Assembly: GCA_964526785.1 (NCBI GenBank)
Contig: CAZGMJ010000006.1
Coordinates: forward strand, 62,001 to 126,000
Direction: 5' to 3'
Source of the DNA: CAZGMJ01 sp964526785
Lineage (GTDB): Bacteria; Planctomycetota; Phycisphaerae; Sedimentisphaerales; Anaerobacaceae
Length of the DNA: 64,000 nucleotides
Below are positions 34,878 to 43,733 of the stretch, in pieces; positions within the stretch are counted from its first letter, which is position 1, and each line of letters starts with the position of its first letter. A program made the position numbers and the translations under genes. The notes below the pieces were generated by a model. It saw only the letters and a list, made by a program, of their open reading frames with translations, was not told where the DNA came from and did no database searches.

Positions 34878-35918
34878 ATGGAAGACAACAAGGCTGTGAA
34901 TGTGGCCCAGATTGGCGTTGGCTATTGGGGTCCGAACCTATTGCGAAATCTCGTCGCCAACAAGCGATGTAACGTCAAGTACGTTGCTGATGTGAACAGT
35001 GAACGTCGGAGCTTCGTAAAGGGGCTGTATCCATCGGTGACGGTGACGAATCAGTCTGAAGAGGTTATTAGTGATCCATCAGTTGACGCGGTCGTAATTG
35101 CGACTCCTGCCGGCAGCCACTACGATCTGGCAATGCAGGCCCTGAACTCAGGCAAGCATATTCTCGTCGAAAAGCCGATGGCTGGAACTGCTGAAGAGGT
35201 TTGGAAGATAGGCGAACTGGCTGCTGAGAAGAACCTGGTTGCAATGGTTGGGCATACGTTTATCTTCAACGCCGCCGTTCGGTTTATCAAGCAATACATA
35301 GATTCCGGAAAGCTGGGCGAGATAAGGTATATCTACAGCCAGCGACTCAACCTGGGGCGAATACGATCGGATGTCGATGCCCTGTGGAACTTCGCGCCTC
35401 ATGATGTGAGCATCATCCAGTATCTTATGAACGATACTCCGCCGGTCTCCGTCTCTGTGTGCGGAATGGACTACATTCAGGACGGGATTGATGACGTTTC
35501 GTTCATGAATATCGCGTATCCCTCCAAAGTGATGGCGAATGTACACGTCAGCTGGCTGGATCCGCGCAAGGTAAGATCCATGACGGTTGTGGGTTCCCAC
35601 AAGATGATTGTCTATGACGATATCGCAGAGAGCAAAATCGCCATATACGACAAGGGTATCGACCGCATGGCGGTTTTGGGCGAGCACATGGATTTCGACA
35701 CCCCGCAGGTATGCAGTTTCAATATGCGCAGCGGTGACGTCCTGCTGCCGAAAATCGAATTCACGGAACCGCTGAAGCATGAAGTGGCGCATTTCTTCGA
35801 TTGTATCATCGATGGCATCGATTGCATGACCGGACCTGAGCACGCTCTTGAGGTAGTACGCATCCTTTCGGAGGCTCGATGCAGAGATGCAGAACGTAGC
35901 AGTGCTGGTTACAAGTAG
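34878..35918 (+). CDS. Gfo/Idh/MocA-family oxidoreductase (WlbA-like)
   Basis: 346 residues. VAQIGVGYWGPNLLRNL is the NAD site, VEKPMAG carries the catalytic Lys99 and LWNFAPHDVSIIQYL the conserved histidine of sugar 3-dehydrogenases such as WlbA. Such enzymes oxidise a nucleotide-hexose so that a DegT-type aminotransferase can add an amino group; a DegT gene follows three genes later. The last 32 bases overlap the ATP-grasp gene. The exact sugar is not determined. Confidence 0.87.
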   Translation: MEDNKAVNVAQIGVGYWGPNLLRNLVANKRCNVKYVADVNSERRSFVKGLYPSVTVTNQSEEVISDPSVDAVVIATPAGSHYDLAMQALNSGKHILVEKPMAGTAEEVWKIGELAAEKNLVAMVGHTFIFNAAVRFIKQYIDSGKLGEIRYIYSQRLNLGRIRSDVDALWNFAPHDVSIIQYLMNDTPPVSVSVCGMDYIQDGIDDVSFMNIAYPSKVMANVHVSWLDPRKVRSMTVVGSHKMIVYDDIAESKIAIYDKGIDRMAVLGEHMDFDTPQVCSFNMRSGDVLLPKIEFTEPLKHEVAHFFDCIIDGIDCMTGPEHALEVVRILSEARCRDAERSSAGYK

Positions 35919-36861
35919 CGGCGTGGCCTCAGCGGTCAACATCATCAAAGCCCTGCGCTTGCAGAGTGATATGGATGTGACCATTGTTGCCGCGGATATG
36001 GATGAGATGGCCCCCGGACAGCATCTGGCGGACTATCACTACATTGCTCCCAGCCTGAGAAGGCCGGAGGACTATCTGGATTTTCTGGCTGAGACTTGCA
36101 GGCGTCACGAAGTCAAGGCCATGTTCCCATGCTTCTCAAGGGAATTGTCGTTGATATCATCATCTCGTGAGATGTTCCGTTCGCTGGGTGTGGATATGCT
36201 GGTGTCTCCGCCACAGACGATCGATTTGTGCAACGACAAATCGCGGATGGGCGAGGTCGTTGAGCGTCTCGGCATTCCGGTTCCCAGAATTTTCGATAAG
36301 CCTTGTTGTAGCGACCTGCCTTTGTTCTCCAAGTACAAGGAGGGCAGTAGCAGTATCGGTGCCATTCGTATAGACCACCGGCAGACCTTGGAAGCGGCTA
36401 TGAGTGCCGAACGTCCGCGCATCTACCAGGAATTTGTGAAAGGGGTGGAGTACACAGTTGATATCCTCTGTGACCGGGACTCTACCTGTATGGTCGTGGC
36501 TCCCCGCAAGAGAATACAGACCAAGGCGGGGCAGACTGTCAAGGGTGTTACTGTCGTCAGTGAAGTGCTCGATCAATACAGCCGGATGATCTGCAAAGCG
36601 GTTGGCGTCGTGGGTGCGTGCAACATTCAGTTCATCGAGCGAGAGGGCACATTCCACTTCATCGAATTGAATCCGCGGTATGCCGCCGGCGGCCTTATGC
36701 TGACAGTGCACGCCGGGGCGAATATTCCGTTTCTGGCCCTCAAGATGATGCTTGAGATGCCGATTTGTGAGGCGGAACTACGGCATGCTCCGGATATAGC
36801 CATGACTCGTTACTGGGAAGAGATAATACTGGATGGCCGGACGTGTGCTGCCGTGAGTTGA
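35887..36861 (+). CDS. ATP-grasp ligase, PylC/CarB-like
   Basis: 324 residues. N-terminal Rossmann-like part with VLVTSSGVASAVNIIKAL, then ATP-grasp with FVKGVEYTVDILCD and FIELNPRYAAGGLML, the metal-binding end of the fold. These enzymes form amide or similar bonds by activating a carboxylate with ATP. Such proteins appear beside NeuB/DegT genes in many O-antigen clusters, where they may add an amino acid or other acid to an amino sugar. The specific acid and acceptor are unknown. The gene is coupled to the oxidoreductase and lies 3 bases ahead of the HAD gene. Confidence 0.83.
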   Translation: MQNVAVLVTSSGVASAVNIIKALRLQSDMDVTIVAADMDEMAPGQHLADYHYIAPSLRRPEDYLDFLAETCRRHEVKAMFPCFSRELSLISSSREMFRSLGVDMLVSPPQTIDLCNDKSRMGEVVERLGIPVPRIFDKPCCSDLPLFSKYKEGSSSIGAIRIDHRQTLEAAMSAERPRIYQEFVKGVEYTVDILCDRDSTCMVVAPRKRIQTKAGQTVKGVTVVSEVLDQYSRMICKAVGVVGACNIQFIEREGTFHFIELNPRYAAGGLMLTVHAGANIPFLALKMMLEMPICEAELRHAPDIAMTRYWEEIILDGRTCAAVS

Positions 36862-36864
36862 CAT

Positions 36865-37563
36865 ATGCTGTTCTTCGATTTTGACGGCCCGATATTGAAT
36901 GTGACGCACCGCTATTACATGGCGTATCGTGATGCGCTGAACTCCTTAGGCGGCGAGACACTCGACGAGCCAACCTATTGGCAAATGAAGCAACGCAAAG
37001 TGCCGATCGAAGATATTCTTGCCCATACCGGCGTACGCTGCGATGTATCGCAGTACAGGCGCATCAGGAATACACTCATAGAGCGAGACGACTATCTTCT
37101 ACATGATCGGATTTGGGAGCAGCTCTTGCCGGTCTACAGCAAATTGTTTGCTGAGCAGCCTGCTGTTCTGGTCACGCTTCGCTCCAATAGGGAGGCGCTC
37201 GCGGAGCAGTTGACGCGTCTCGGTATTGTGGATTGGTTCGAAAATATACTTTCCGGCCCGGCTAATGCATCAGAGCGATGGAAGACGAAGGTTGGATTTG
37301 TCGAGTCCGCGTTCGGCAAAGGAACAATTGATGCCGGCGAAAACATGTTCTTCGGTGACACCGAAACAGATATTCGAGCGGGCAAAGCGCTGGGTGCGAA
37401 AACCGTGGCTGTCTCATTCGGCATAAGAGACAGAGACCTTCTGGCTTCTGAACGTCCGAACTTTCTTTTCGACTCACCTGCGGAACTCGCAGGATTCATA
37501 AGCGATCAAATACTCAAAGGCAGCAGTGCCCCAAAGGCACGACCAGACGTGGCGATACAGTGA
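36865..37563 (+). CDS. HAD-family phosphatase (phosphoglycolate phosphatase-like)
   Basis: 232 residues. FFDFDGPILNVTHR is the nucleophile motif (its second acidic residue replaced by Pro-Ile spacing as in other cap I members), LVTLRSNRE the second motif and FFGDTETDIRAGKALGAKTV the third, all of the HAD cap-I subgroup. It should remove phosphate from a small sugar or acid phosphate. Its pairing with the ATP-grasp gene is close (3 bases). It is a different subgroup from the KdsC-like phosphatase at 19920. Confidence 0.82.
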   Translation: MLFFDFDGPILNVTHRYYMAYRDALNSLGGETLDEPTYWQMKQRKVPIEDILAHTGVRCDVSQYRRIRNTLIERDDYLLHDRIWEQLLPVYSKLFAEQPAVLVTLRSNREALAEQLTRLGIVDWFENILSGPANASERWKTKVGFVESAFGKGTIDAGENMFFGDTETDIRAGKALGAKTVAVSFGIRDRDLLASERPNFLFDSPAELAGFISDQILKGSSAPKARPDVAIQ

Positions 37564-37570
37564 GGCAAAC

Positions 37571-38707
37571 ATGAAGATACCTTTTGTTGATTTAAAAGCA
37601 CAAAGAAAACAAATAGGACCAGAGATTGATTCAGTCATCCATTCCGTGATAGAAGAGACGGCCTTTGTCCGTGGTCCATTTGTGAATCAATTTGAGAAGC
37701 ATTATGCCGCCGCCTATGGTGTCAAGCACTGCATAGGCGTGGGCAACGGGACCGACGCGATTTATGTGTCTCTCAAAGCACTTGGGATAGGGCCGGGAGA
37801 TGAGGTGATTACCACGGCGTGCAGTTGGATCGCCACGTCAGAGGTAATCACGCAGACGGGCGCGCAGGTAGTCTTTGTCGATATCGATCCGGATTATTAC
37901 ACAATTGATGCGAGTCGGATCGAAGAGAAGATCACGGCCCGTACGCGAGCCATACTGCCTGTTCATCTCTACGGCCAACCTGCAGATATGGATGCCATTG
38001 TCTCGTTGTGCAGGAAGCACGACCTGTTTCTTATTGAAGATTGTGCGCAGGCCCATTTTGCGGAGTACAAGGAGCGGAAGGTGGGAACGTTCGGGCATCT
38101 TGGGACGTTCAGCTTCTATCCCGGCAAGAATCTTGGCGCATATGGTGATGCCGGTGCGATCATAACCAACGACGATTCGCTGGCCCGGAAAGCCCGCATG
38201 TTTGCCAATCATGGTTCTTTGACCAAGCACGAGCACATGATAGAGGGGATCAACAGCAGGATGGATGGCATTCAGGCCGCTGTTCTTTCGGTCAAGCTCG
38301 CTCACCTGGCGCGCTGGAACAGAAGGCGTCTTGAGAATGCTCTTCGTTACAATGAGTTGCTGGGAGATATTGATGGCGTTGCTACACCGTCGATCCGACC
38401 CGATGCTACCCACATCTTCCATTTGTACGTAATCAGGACCGAGCACAGAGACGTAGTGCAACAGCACCTCAAGGAAAAGGGCATAAGTACGGGTATCCAC
38501 TACCCGACGCCGCTGCCTTTTCTCAAGGCATACGAGTATCTGCAAGCCGACCCTGAAGACTTCCCCGTGGCACATGGATATCAGAACCAGATCTTGTCGT
38601 TGCCTATGTTCCCGGAATTGGAGTTGGAACAGATTCAGTACGTGGCACAGGCGATTAGAGAGGCTTTGGGTGTTGAGAGTATCAGGCCCGAACTGTCCGC
38701 AGTCTGA
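37571..38707 (+). CDS. DegT/DnrJ/EryC1/StrS-family sugar aminotransferase
   Basis: 378 residues from ATG 37571 (GAGG 6 bases upstream). MKIPFVDLKAQRK opens the family, GVGNGTDAIYVSLKALGIGPGDEV is the cofactor region, and FSFYPGKNLGAYGDAGAI places the pyridoxal phosphate lysine at Lys186. It transfers an amino group to a keto sugar, probably the product of the Gfo/Idh enzyme encoded at 34878. WlbC-like 3-amination is the nearest known parallel. The next gene begins directly at its stop. Confidence 0.9.
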   Translation: MKIPFVDLKAQRKQIGPEIDSVIHSVIEETAFVRGPFVNQFEKHYAAAYGVKHCIGVGNGTDAIYVSLKALGIGPGDEVITTACSWIATSEVITQTGAQVVFVDIDPDYYTIDASRIEEKITARTRAILPVHLYGQPADMDAIVSLCRKHDLFLIEDCAQAHFAEYKERKVGTFGHLGTFSFYPGKNLGAYGDAGAIITNDDSLARKARMFANHGSLTKHEHMIEGINSRMDGIQAAVLSVKLAHLARWNRRRLENALRYNELLGDIDGVATPSIRPDATHIFHLYVIRTEHRDVVQQHLKEKGISTGIHYPTPLPFLKAYEYLQADPEDFPVAHGYQNQILSLPMFPELELEQIQYVAQAIREALGVESIRPELSAV

Positions 38708-41700
38708 ATGAGGTCCGAAAGGGCAAAGATGACCGATCCGATGAACGAAAACCTGGAGCCGTGTGGTGATTCTCCTGACAAGGGCGCGCTTCTTGTCCGC
38801 ATCAATGAGCTTGTTGGTGTGGGGGATATTCAGGCTGCATGGAGAGTTGTCGCATCGTATTGTGTAGATAACCGCGGGGATGTGGAGATGCTGGCTGCGC
38901 TGCGTGAAATCGAGAGACTTAGAATGCGCAGCGAACCATCAGGCACCAAATTGAGCTTTGCCTATATTGTGCTCAACGGAATGCCGCTGCTGGAGTATTC
39001 GCTGAAGGCCATATACGACTACGCTCACGAAATCATCATTGTCGAAGGAGCGGTTGAGAATTGCATGTTTGCGGCCAACTCGGATGGCAGTTCGACCGAC
39101 GGCACGGTCGAGTTCATAAGGTCATTCCCTGATCCTGACGGCAAGATAAGACTGATTCAGGGCAGATGGCCGGAGAAGCTCGAGATGACCAACGCGGCCG
39201 TCCAGCACGTCACGGGTGATTACATCTGGCTGATTGCTGCGGACGAGGTCTACCGGCCTCAGGATATTGAGGGATGCCTAAGGCTGGTTGAAGCGAATCC
39301 GTCTATCACGCAGGTTGGGCTCATTCCCTACAACTTCTGGAAAGGGTTCGACTTTTACGTCGAATCAGAGCGATTCGCCGAACCCGGCCTCCAGTTTCAG
39401 GGACCCATCAAGTTTCTGCCGGGGTCTCGTTTCATTAATCATCGGCCCGTGCAGCTCAAATACCCCGGATACCTGCTAACGGCCGATTATCTGAATCGAA
39501 TCGACGGTGCGGAAACCAGGAAAGCCGGAATACGATTCTGCCATTACAACTACGTGCTTGAGAGTCAGGTGCAACAGAAGATAGAACTATACCACAGGTA
39601 TGGCTGGGGCAAGAGCTGGGATCTCGACCTTGATGAGTGGTACAAAGAGTGCTTCTTGAAATGGACCCCCGAAAACAGGGAGCGGATTGAGTCCGAATAT
39701 CCGGTGTGGACGGGAGATCGCAATTCGCGAACCGTCCGTTTCGAAGACGAACACCCTGAAGTCATGCGAGACTTCATAGACGCATTTCGCGCATCGAATC
39801 CATCGCTGCAGACATCCTTGGAACCCGGTCAGATGAGAGTCGGTACAGAATCTCTCGGCACATCCGAAAAGGCCTGTTCGGCAAATGCGCTGCCCCAGGC
39901 GGAGAGGTTATCAGCGGGAGCATCGACGGGTGATCCGAGGCAAACGACTGGTGCTACCCCGGTTCATGCTCCTTCACTGAGGACATTTTTCAAACGCCCC
40001 AAGTACATCAAGATCGAAACCACGAATATATGCAATGCCAACTGCTCCTTCTGTGCGTACAGCCTGATGACCCGACCCAGGGGGGTTATTGAGTCCGATC
40101 TCTTTGAACAGACTGTTCGGCAGTATGCGGCGATGGGAGGTGGCCAGATCACGATATCGCCGGAGGTTGGAGATTGTCTTATCGATGTTGAATTGCTCAA
40201 CCGATTGCGATTCTGTCGACAATTCGAACAAATTGACAAACTTGGATTTCACACAAACCTTATCGGCCTGGACCGCTGGTCCGATAAACAGGTGTCGGAG
40301 ATGCTCGAATTGGTGACTTGGTGGGCATGCAGTATCGGGCCCAACCGCCAGGTCTATCGGGATATGTTCGGCGTCGATCAGTTCGAACGGGTAGTCGCCA
40401 ACCTTGACAGATTACACAGGTTGCTCGCCCAAAGCGCGAATAAGCCCGAGATAGAAATCAACGGCAGGGCGTGCGGGGGTGCGTTCGAAGTGGACCACCG
40501 TATTCTGCGACTGGCCTACGCTCTCATTGATGAGCCTGTAAAATGGACGAGAGTCTACGGCGACTGGGGAGGACGCCTGACCGCTTTGCCTCGCAACACT
40601 CCTATCTGTCGCTCGAACGGCTCGTCGGAAAGAACACTTCCCTGCATGAAGCCGCTCATATCAGCAGTAGTCTTTCATGACGGCAGAGTCGGTTTTTGCG
40701 GTTGTGCGGACTATGACGCAGAGCTGGTTATAGGCGACCTCAAGAATGAGTCGCTGAATGCTATTCTGAGCGGACAACGGCGACGCCAATTCCTTGAAGC
40801 GTTTGGTACGCCCCGATTGAACGAGTATTGTCGCAAATGTACTTTCTACGAACCCGCAGAAGCGCTAAGCGAAGTCTGGTCCGAACATCTGCATCAGGTC
40901 GACGCCGTTGAGATTGCGGAAGACGCACAGCCTGTACTGTCCCAAAACAGCGTTTTTGGATTGCGGCATTGCATCGAATCAGTGGGGGCCAGCGCGAACG
41001 AGGTATCTCTCAGCGACAAGGACAATTCCGTTGTCGAATTGATCAAGGGAAACGACGACGAGCGGCGAGACGTTCGACGTCTATTATGGGTGCGCACCGA
41101 CTCTATCGGCGATAACATCCTCGCAGCGTCGATGCTGCCATACATTCGCCGAAAGTATCCGAACGCTGAGATCATTGTATTGTGTCAGGATCATCTAGCC
41201 GAATTGTATGAAGCCTGTCCACATGTGGACAGGACCATCTCATTCAATCGCATTCGTGCTCTTTCGGAAGAAGCATATCGCGTCGAGATCGTGGATCGTT
41301 TGCGAGAGGTACAAGCGGATGCAGCATTGAATTCACTGTTTTCGCGAGAGCCAATTACCGACATCTTTACCATAGGCAGCCTCGCTAAGCAGCGAGTTGC
41401 ATTGGATGGCGATCTCTGCAATACATCGCGCGAGGCCAAGCTGATGTACAACGAACATTACACAAAGCTGATCCCCAGCAGTGCCGAGCGCAGAACGGAG
41501 TTGGATCGCCATCGAGACTTTCTTGAAGGTCTCCACATTCAGGTCGACTGTCTACAGCCGATGTTATGGATGAATGCCGCTGATAAGGAATATGCCCAGC
41601 AATTCTTCACGCAGAATCATCTCGACCCGGAGCACACGGTGGCTCTTTTCCCCTCCGCTCAGCATTTCCACAAAGTATTTGAGCGATATGATGAAGTAAT

Positions 41701-43396
41701 CGGAAAGCTAACCGCACGCGGGCTCAGCTACGTCATCCTCGGAGGCGATGATGACGAGGCACACGCTCAGGCTCGCCGGCTTAGCTCCAACCATTCGGCT
41801 AAGATGTACGACCTGACGGGCAAGACCACGATTCGTCAAACCGCAGCCATCATACAAAGATGCTGTCTCTACCTCGGAGCAGACTCGGCCGGGGTGCATA
41901 TGGCCTGTGCAGTCGAAACGCCGAACGTGGTTGTCCTGGGTGGAGGACATTTCAGTCGGTTCATCCCGTATTCAAGTCTGACCTCCGCAGTCTGCCTGCC
42001 GCTGGAATGTTACGGATGCCGTTGGAACTGCCGTTACGAAACACCGCACTGTGTCAAAGATATCTCACCGGAACTTGTGGCTGCTGCAGTGGAAGCAACG
42101 TTGGATCGCACTACTGACAAGCCGCATCTCTTCCATCAGACTGCAGAATCCTGGCAAGCGGACAACTGGCGACCTTCTTGGCACGCATGTCGGGATTATC
42201 TGGCCGGTCGAGACGTAGAGTTAATATCCTCCGCTGAGGTGCCGCGCAATCCCATTGCTTCTGATGTGCATACGGAGGCACATGATACGCCTGCAGATTC
42301 TGGTACGGGTCCCGGTCGACTTATCTGTGACAACACCGCATCAGTTCGGCACGACGGTACTTCTGCCGTGATCAGGCATGTGCCTGTCCACGGAGCAGAC
42401 GCGGTGCAACTGGGTGATATACCTTCCGAAAAATGCGATTTGAGCATTGTGCTTTGTACGAGAAACCGGGCCAAACTGCTGGATCAGATGCTGACCAGCC
42501 TGAAGAATGCATCCCGCGGCGTCAACTATGAGGTGATTGTCGTTCAAGGCGAATGCGAGGATAACACGCCAAACGTGCTTAAGAGACATCGTATATCTCG
42601 CATCTACGACGAGACCGCTGCATTGGGGTCCGGCGAACACTCGTGGCCACAGTTGTATAACTTCGGATTCTCCAAAGCCCGAGGCGTGTGGGCGATGTAC
42701 GCGAGTGATGACATGATCTTTGGCGAAGGCGCAATCGTCAGCGCGCTTAGGTTTCTGACCCAATTGCAGAATCGAGTTGCCGGCGGCATATTCTTCTATC
42801 GAAATCTTCATTCGGCCGACCCACAGTGGTCCAGACACGGGATCGACTTCACATACGGGTCGCAGTTGCTCATGAATTACGGTCTAATAAGACTCGAAGA
42901 TTTCCAGAAGGTGGGGGGGCTTGATGAGTCATATCGATTCTATTGCGCAGATACGGATCTATGCTTGAAATTGTATGAAAGCGCAAGGCGGTTGGTTCCC
43001 TTGCCGAATTGCTTCGTCGATCACGACAACCTGATGGACACTCGAAAGAGTGGTAATATGGCTGTTGCCGATAAGGACATCGCGCTTCTGCTGCAACGTT
43101 GGGGCCGCAAAGTTGGATCGCATCTGCCCCAACCTCGGCGCCTGATCTGGGCCGATGAATTGATGGATGCCTGTAACCTGCCCGCCGAATTAACCGATGG
43201 CTGTCAAAGTCTCGATGCTTATTGGCATGGACTTGCGTGTATGGGGCAAGGGTTGTTTGAAGATGCGAGAGAAGGATTTATGCAGGCTGCCTCGCAGTGC
43301 AACCATTGGCGCATCTGGTGGCACCTGGCACGGGCGGTGCGACAATGCGACCAGGCGAAGACCGCAAAGATCGAGCAAACTCTTCATACGAGCTAA
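38708..43396 (+). CDS. Four-domain fusion: glycosyltransferase, radical SAM/SPASM, GT9, GT2
   Basis: 1562 residues. (1) About 80-350: a GT2-like glycosyltransferase (FAYIVLNGMPLLEYSLKAIY, then WLIAADEVYRPQD). (2) About 430-740: radical SAM domain with ICNANCSFCAY giving Cys442, Cys446 and Cys449, ending in a SPASM-like DGRVGFCGCADYD and YCRKCTF. (3) About 790-1135: GT9 heptosyltransferase-like domain (LLWVRTDSIGDNILAASMLP, later LGADSAGVHMACAVETPNVVV). (4) About 1242-1480: GT2 domain (LSIVLCTRNRAKLLDQM, YASDDMIF), then TPR-like helices. No membrane segments. ATG 38729 is an alternative start. The gene ends the locus, 46 bases before a strong terminator. No frameshift or stop suggests that separate genes were joined by error. 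Confidence 0.88.
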   Translation: MRSERAKMTDPMNENLEPCGDSPDKGALLVRINELVGVGDIQAAWRVVASYCVDNRGDVEMLAALREIERLRMRSEPSGTKLSFAYIVLNGMPLLEYSLKAIYDYAHEIIIVEGAVENCMFAANSDGSSTDGTVEFIRSFPDPDGKIRLIQGRWPEKLEMTNAAVQHVTGDYIWLIAADEVYRPQDIEGCLRLVEANPSITQVGLIPYNFWKGFDFYVESERFAEPGLQFQGPIKFLPGSRFINHRPVQLKYPGYLLTADYLNRIDGAETRKAGIRFCHYNYVLESQVQQKIELYHRYGWGKSWDLDLDEWYKECFLKWTPENRERIESEYPVWTGDRNSRTVRFEDEHPEVMRDFIDAFRASNPSLQTSLEPGQMRVGTESLGTSEKACSANALPQAERLSAGASTGDPRQTTGATPVHAPSLRTFFKRPKYIKIETTNICNANCSFCAYSLMTRPRGVIESDLFEQTVRQYAAMGGGQITISPEVGDCLIDVELLNRLRFCRQFEQIDKLGFHTNLIGLDRWSDKQVSEMLELVTWWACSIGPNRQVYRDMFGVDQFERVVANLDRLHRLLAQSANKPEIEINGRACGGAFEVDHRILRLAYALIDEPVKWTRVYGDWGGRLTALPRNTPICRSNGSSERTLPCMKPLISAVVFHDGRVGFCGCADYDAELVIGDLKNESLNAILSGQRRRQFLEAFGTPRLNEYCRKCTFYEPAEALSEVWSEHLHQVDAVEIAEDAQPVLSQNSVFGLRHCIESVGASANEVSLSDKDNSVVELIKGNDDERRDVRRLLWVRTDSIGDNILAASMLPYIRRKYPNAEIIVLCQDHLAELYEACPHVDRTISFNRIRALSEEAYRVEIVDRLREVQADAALNSLFSREPITDIFTIGSLAKQRVALDGDLCNTSREAKLMYNEHYTKLIPSSAERRTELDRHRDFLEGLHIQVDCLQPMLWMNAADKEYAQQFFTQNHLDPEHTVALFPSAQHFHKVFERYDEVIGKLTARGLSYVILGGDDDEAHAQARRLSSNHSAKMYDLTGKTTIRQTAAIIQRCCLYLGADSAGVHMACAVETPNVVVLGGGHFSRFIPYSSLTSAVCLPLECYGCRWNCRYETPHCVKDISPELVAAAVEATLDRTTDKPHLFHQTAESWQADNWRPSWHACRDYLAGRDVELISSAEVPRNPIASDVHTEAHDTPADSGTGPGRLICDNTASVRHDGTSAVIRHVPVHGADAVQLGDIPSEKCDLSIVLCTRNRAKLLDQMLTSLKNASRGVNYEVIVVQGECEDNTPNVLKRHRISRIYDETAALGSGEHSWPQLYNFGFSKARGVWAMYASDDMIFGEGAIVSALRFLTQLQNRVAGGIFFYRNLHSADPQWSRHGIDFTYGSQLLMNYGLIRLEDFQKVGGLDESYRFYCADTDLCLKLYESARRLVPLPNCFVDHDNLMDTRKSGNMAVADKDIALLLQRWGRKVGSHLPQPRRLIWADELMDACNLPAELTDGCQSLDAYWHGLACMGQGLFEDAREGFMQAASQCNHWRIWWHLARAVRQCDQAKTAKIEQTLHTS

Positions 43397-43442
43397 AATA
43401 AGATGTGCTGAATTAGGGACGGACAATACAGGCGGTTGCATG

Positions 43443-43474
43443 GCTGTCAATCAACAGGTTGGCAGCTTTTTTTT
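43443..43474 (+). terminator. Intrinsic terminator closing the glycan locus
   Basis: GCTGTCAATC pairs with GGTTGGCAGC (10 pairs, two of them G-T) around the loop AACA, followed at once by eight Ts (43467-43474). It lies 47 bases after the 1562-residue gene, the only strong terminator seen on the plus strand between 9.4 and 43.5 kb. Confidence 0.88.
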
Positions 43475-43733
43475 GTCGCCACATTCGTCATGCTGTCCGA
43501 GTGAACATCCAGGACGCGATGATGTCGATCTGGCGCTGTGATCTCGCAACACTACACTGTCTGCCAAGTGGTCGACGCTCCGGAGTCCGGTTCCCAGAGT
43601 TCCTTCGCGCTCGGTGCTTCCGACAATTGTGTTGCCCCTCTTATGAGATTCAGTTATGTTAGCTTGAAGGTGGGTTGTGTTTTCGTTTTTATGTCCTTGT
43701 AAGTGACGGTTTCTGGGAAACGGACAGACTATC
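43475..43733. other. Leader region before mgtE, no gene seen
   Basis: About 260 bases between the terminator and the mgtE start. It should hold the mgtE promoter. I looked for an M-box-like magnesium riboswitch and could not find its conserved elements by eye. The ribosome-binding site before the ATG is weak. Confidence 0.45.

Noticed and set aside
43475..43733. Magnesium riboswitch (M-box) before mgtE
   Set aside because: No conserved M-box elements could be recognised; a covariance-model search would be decisive.
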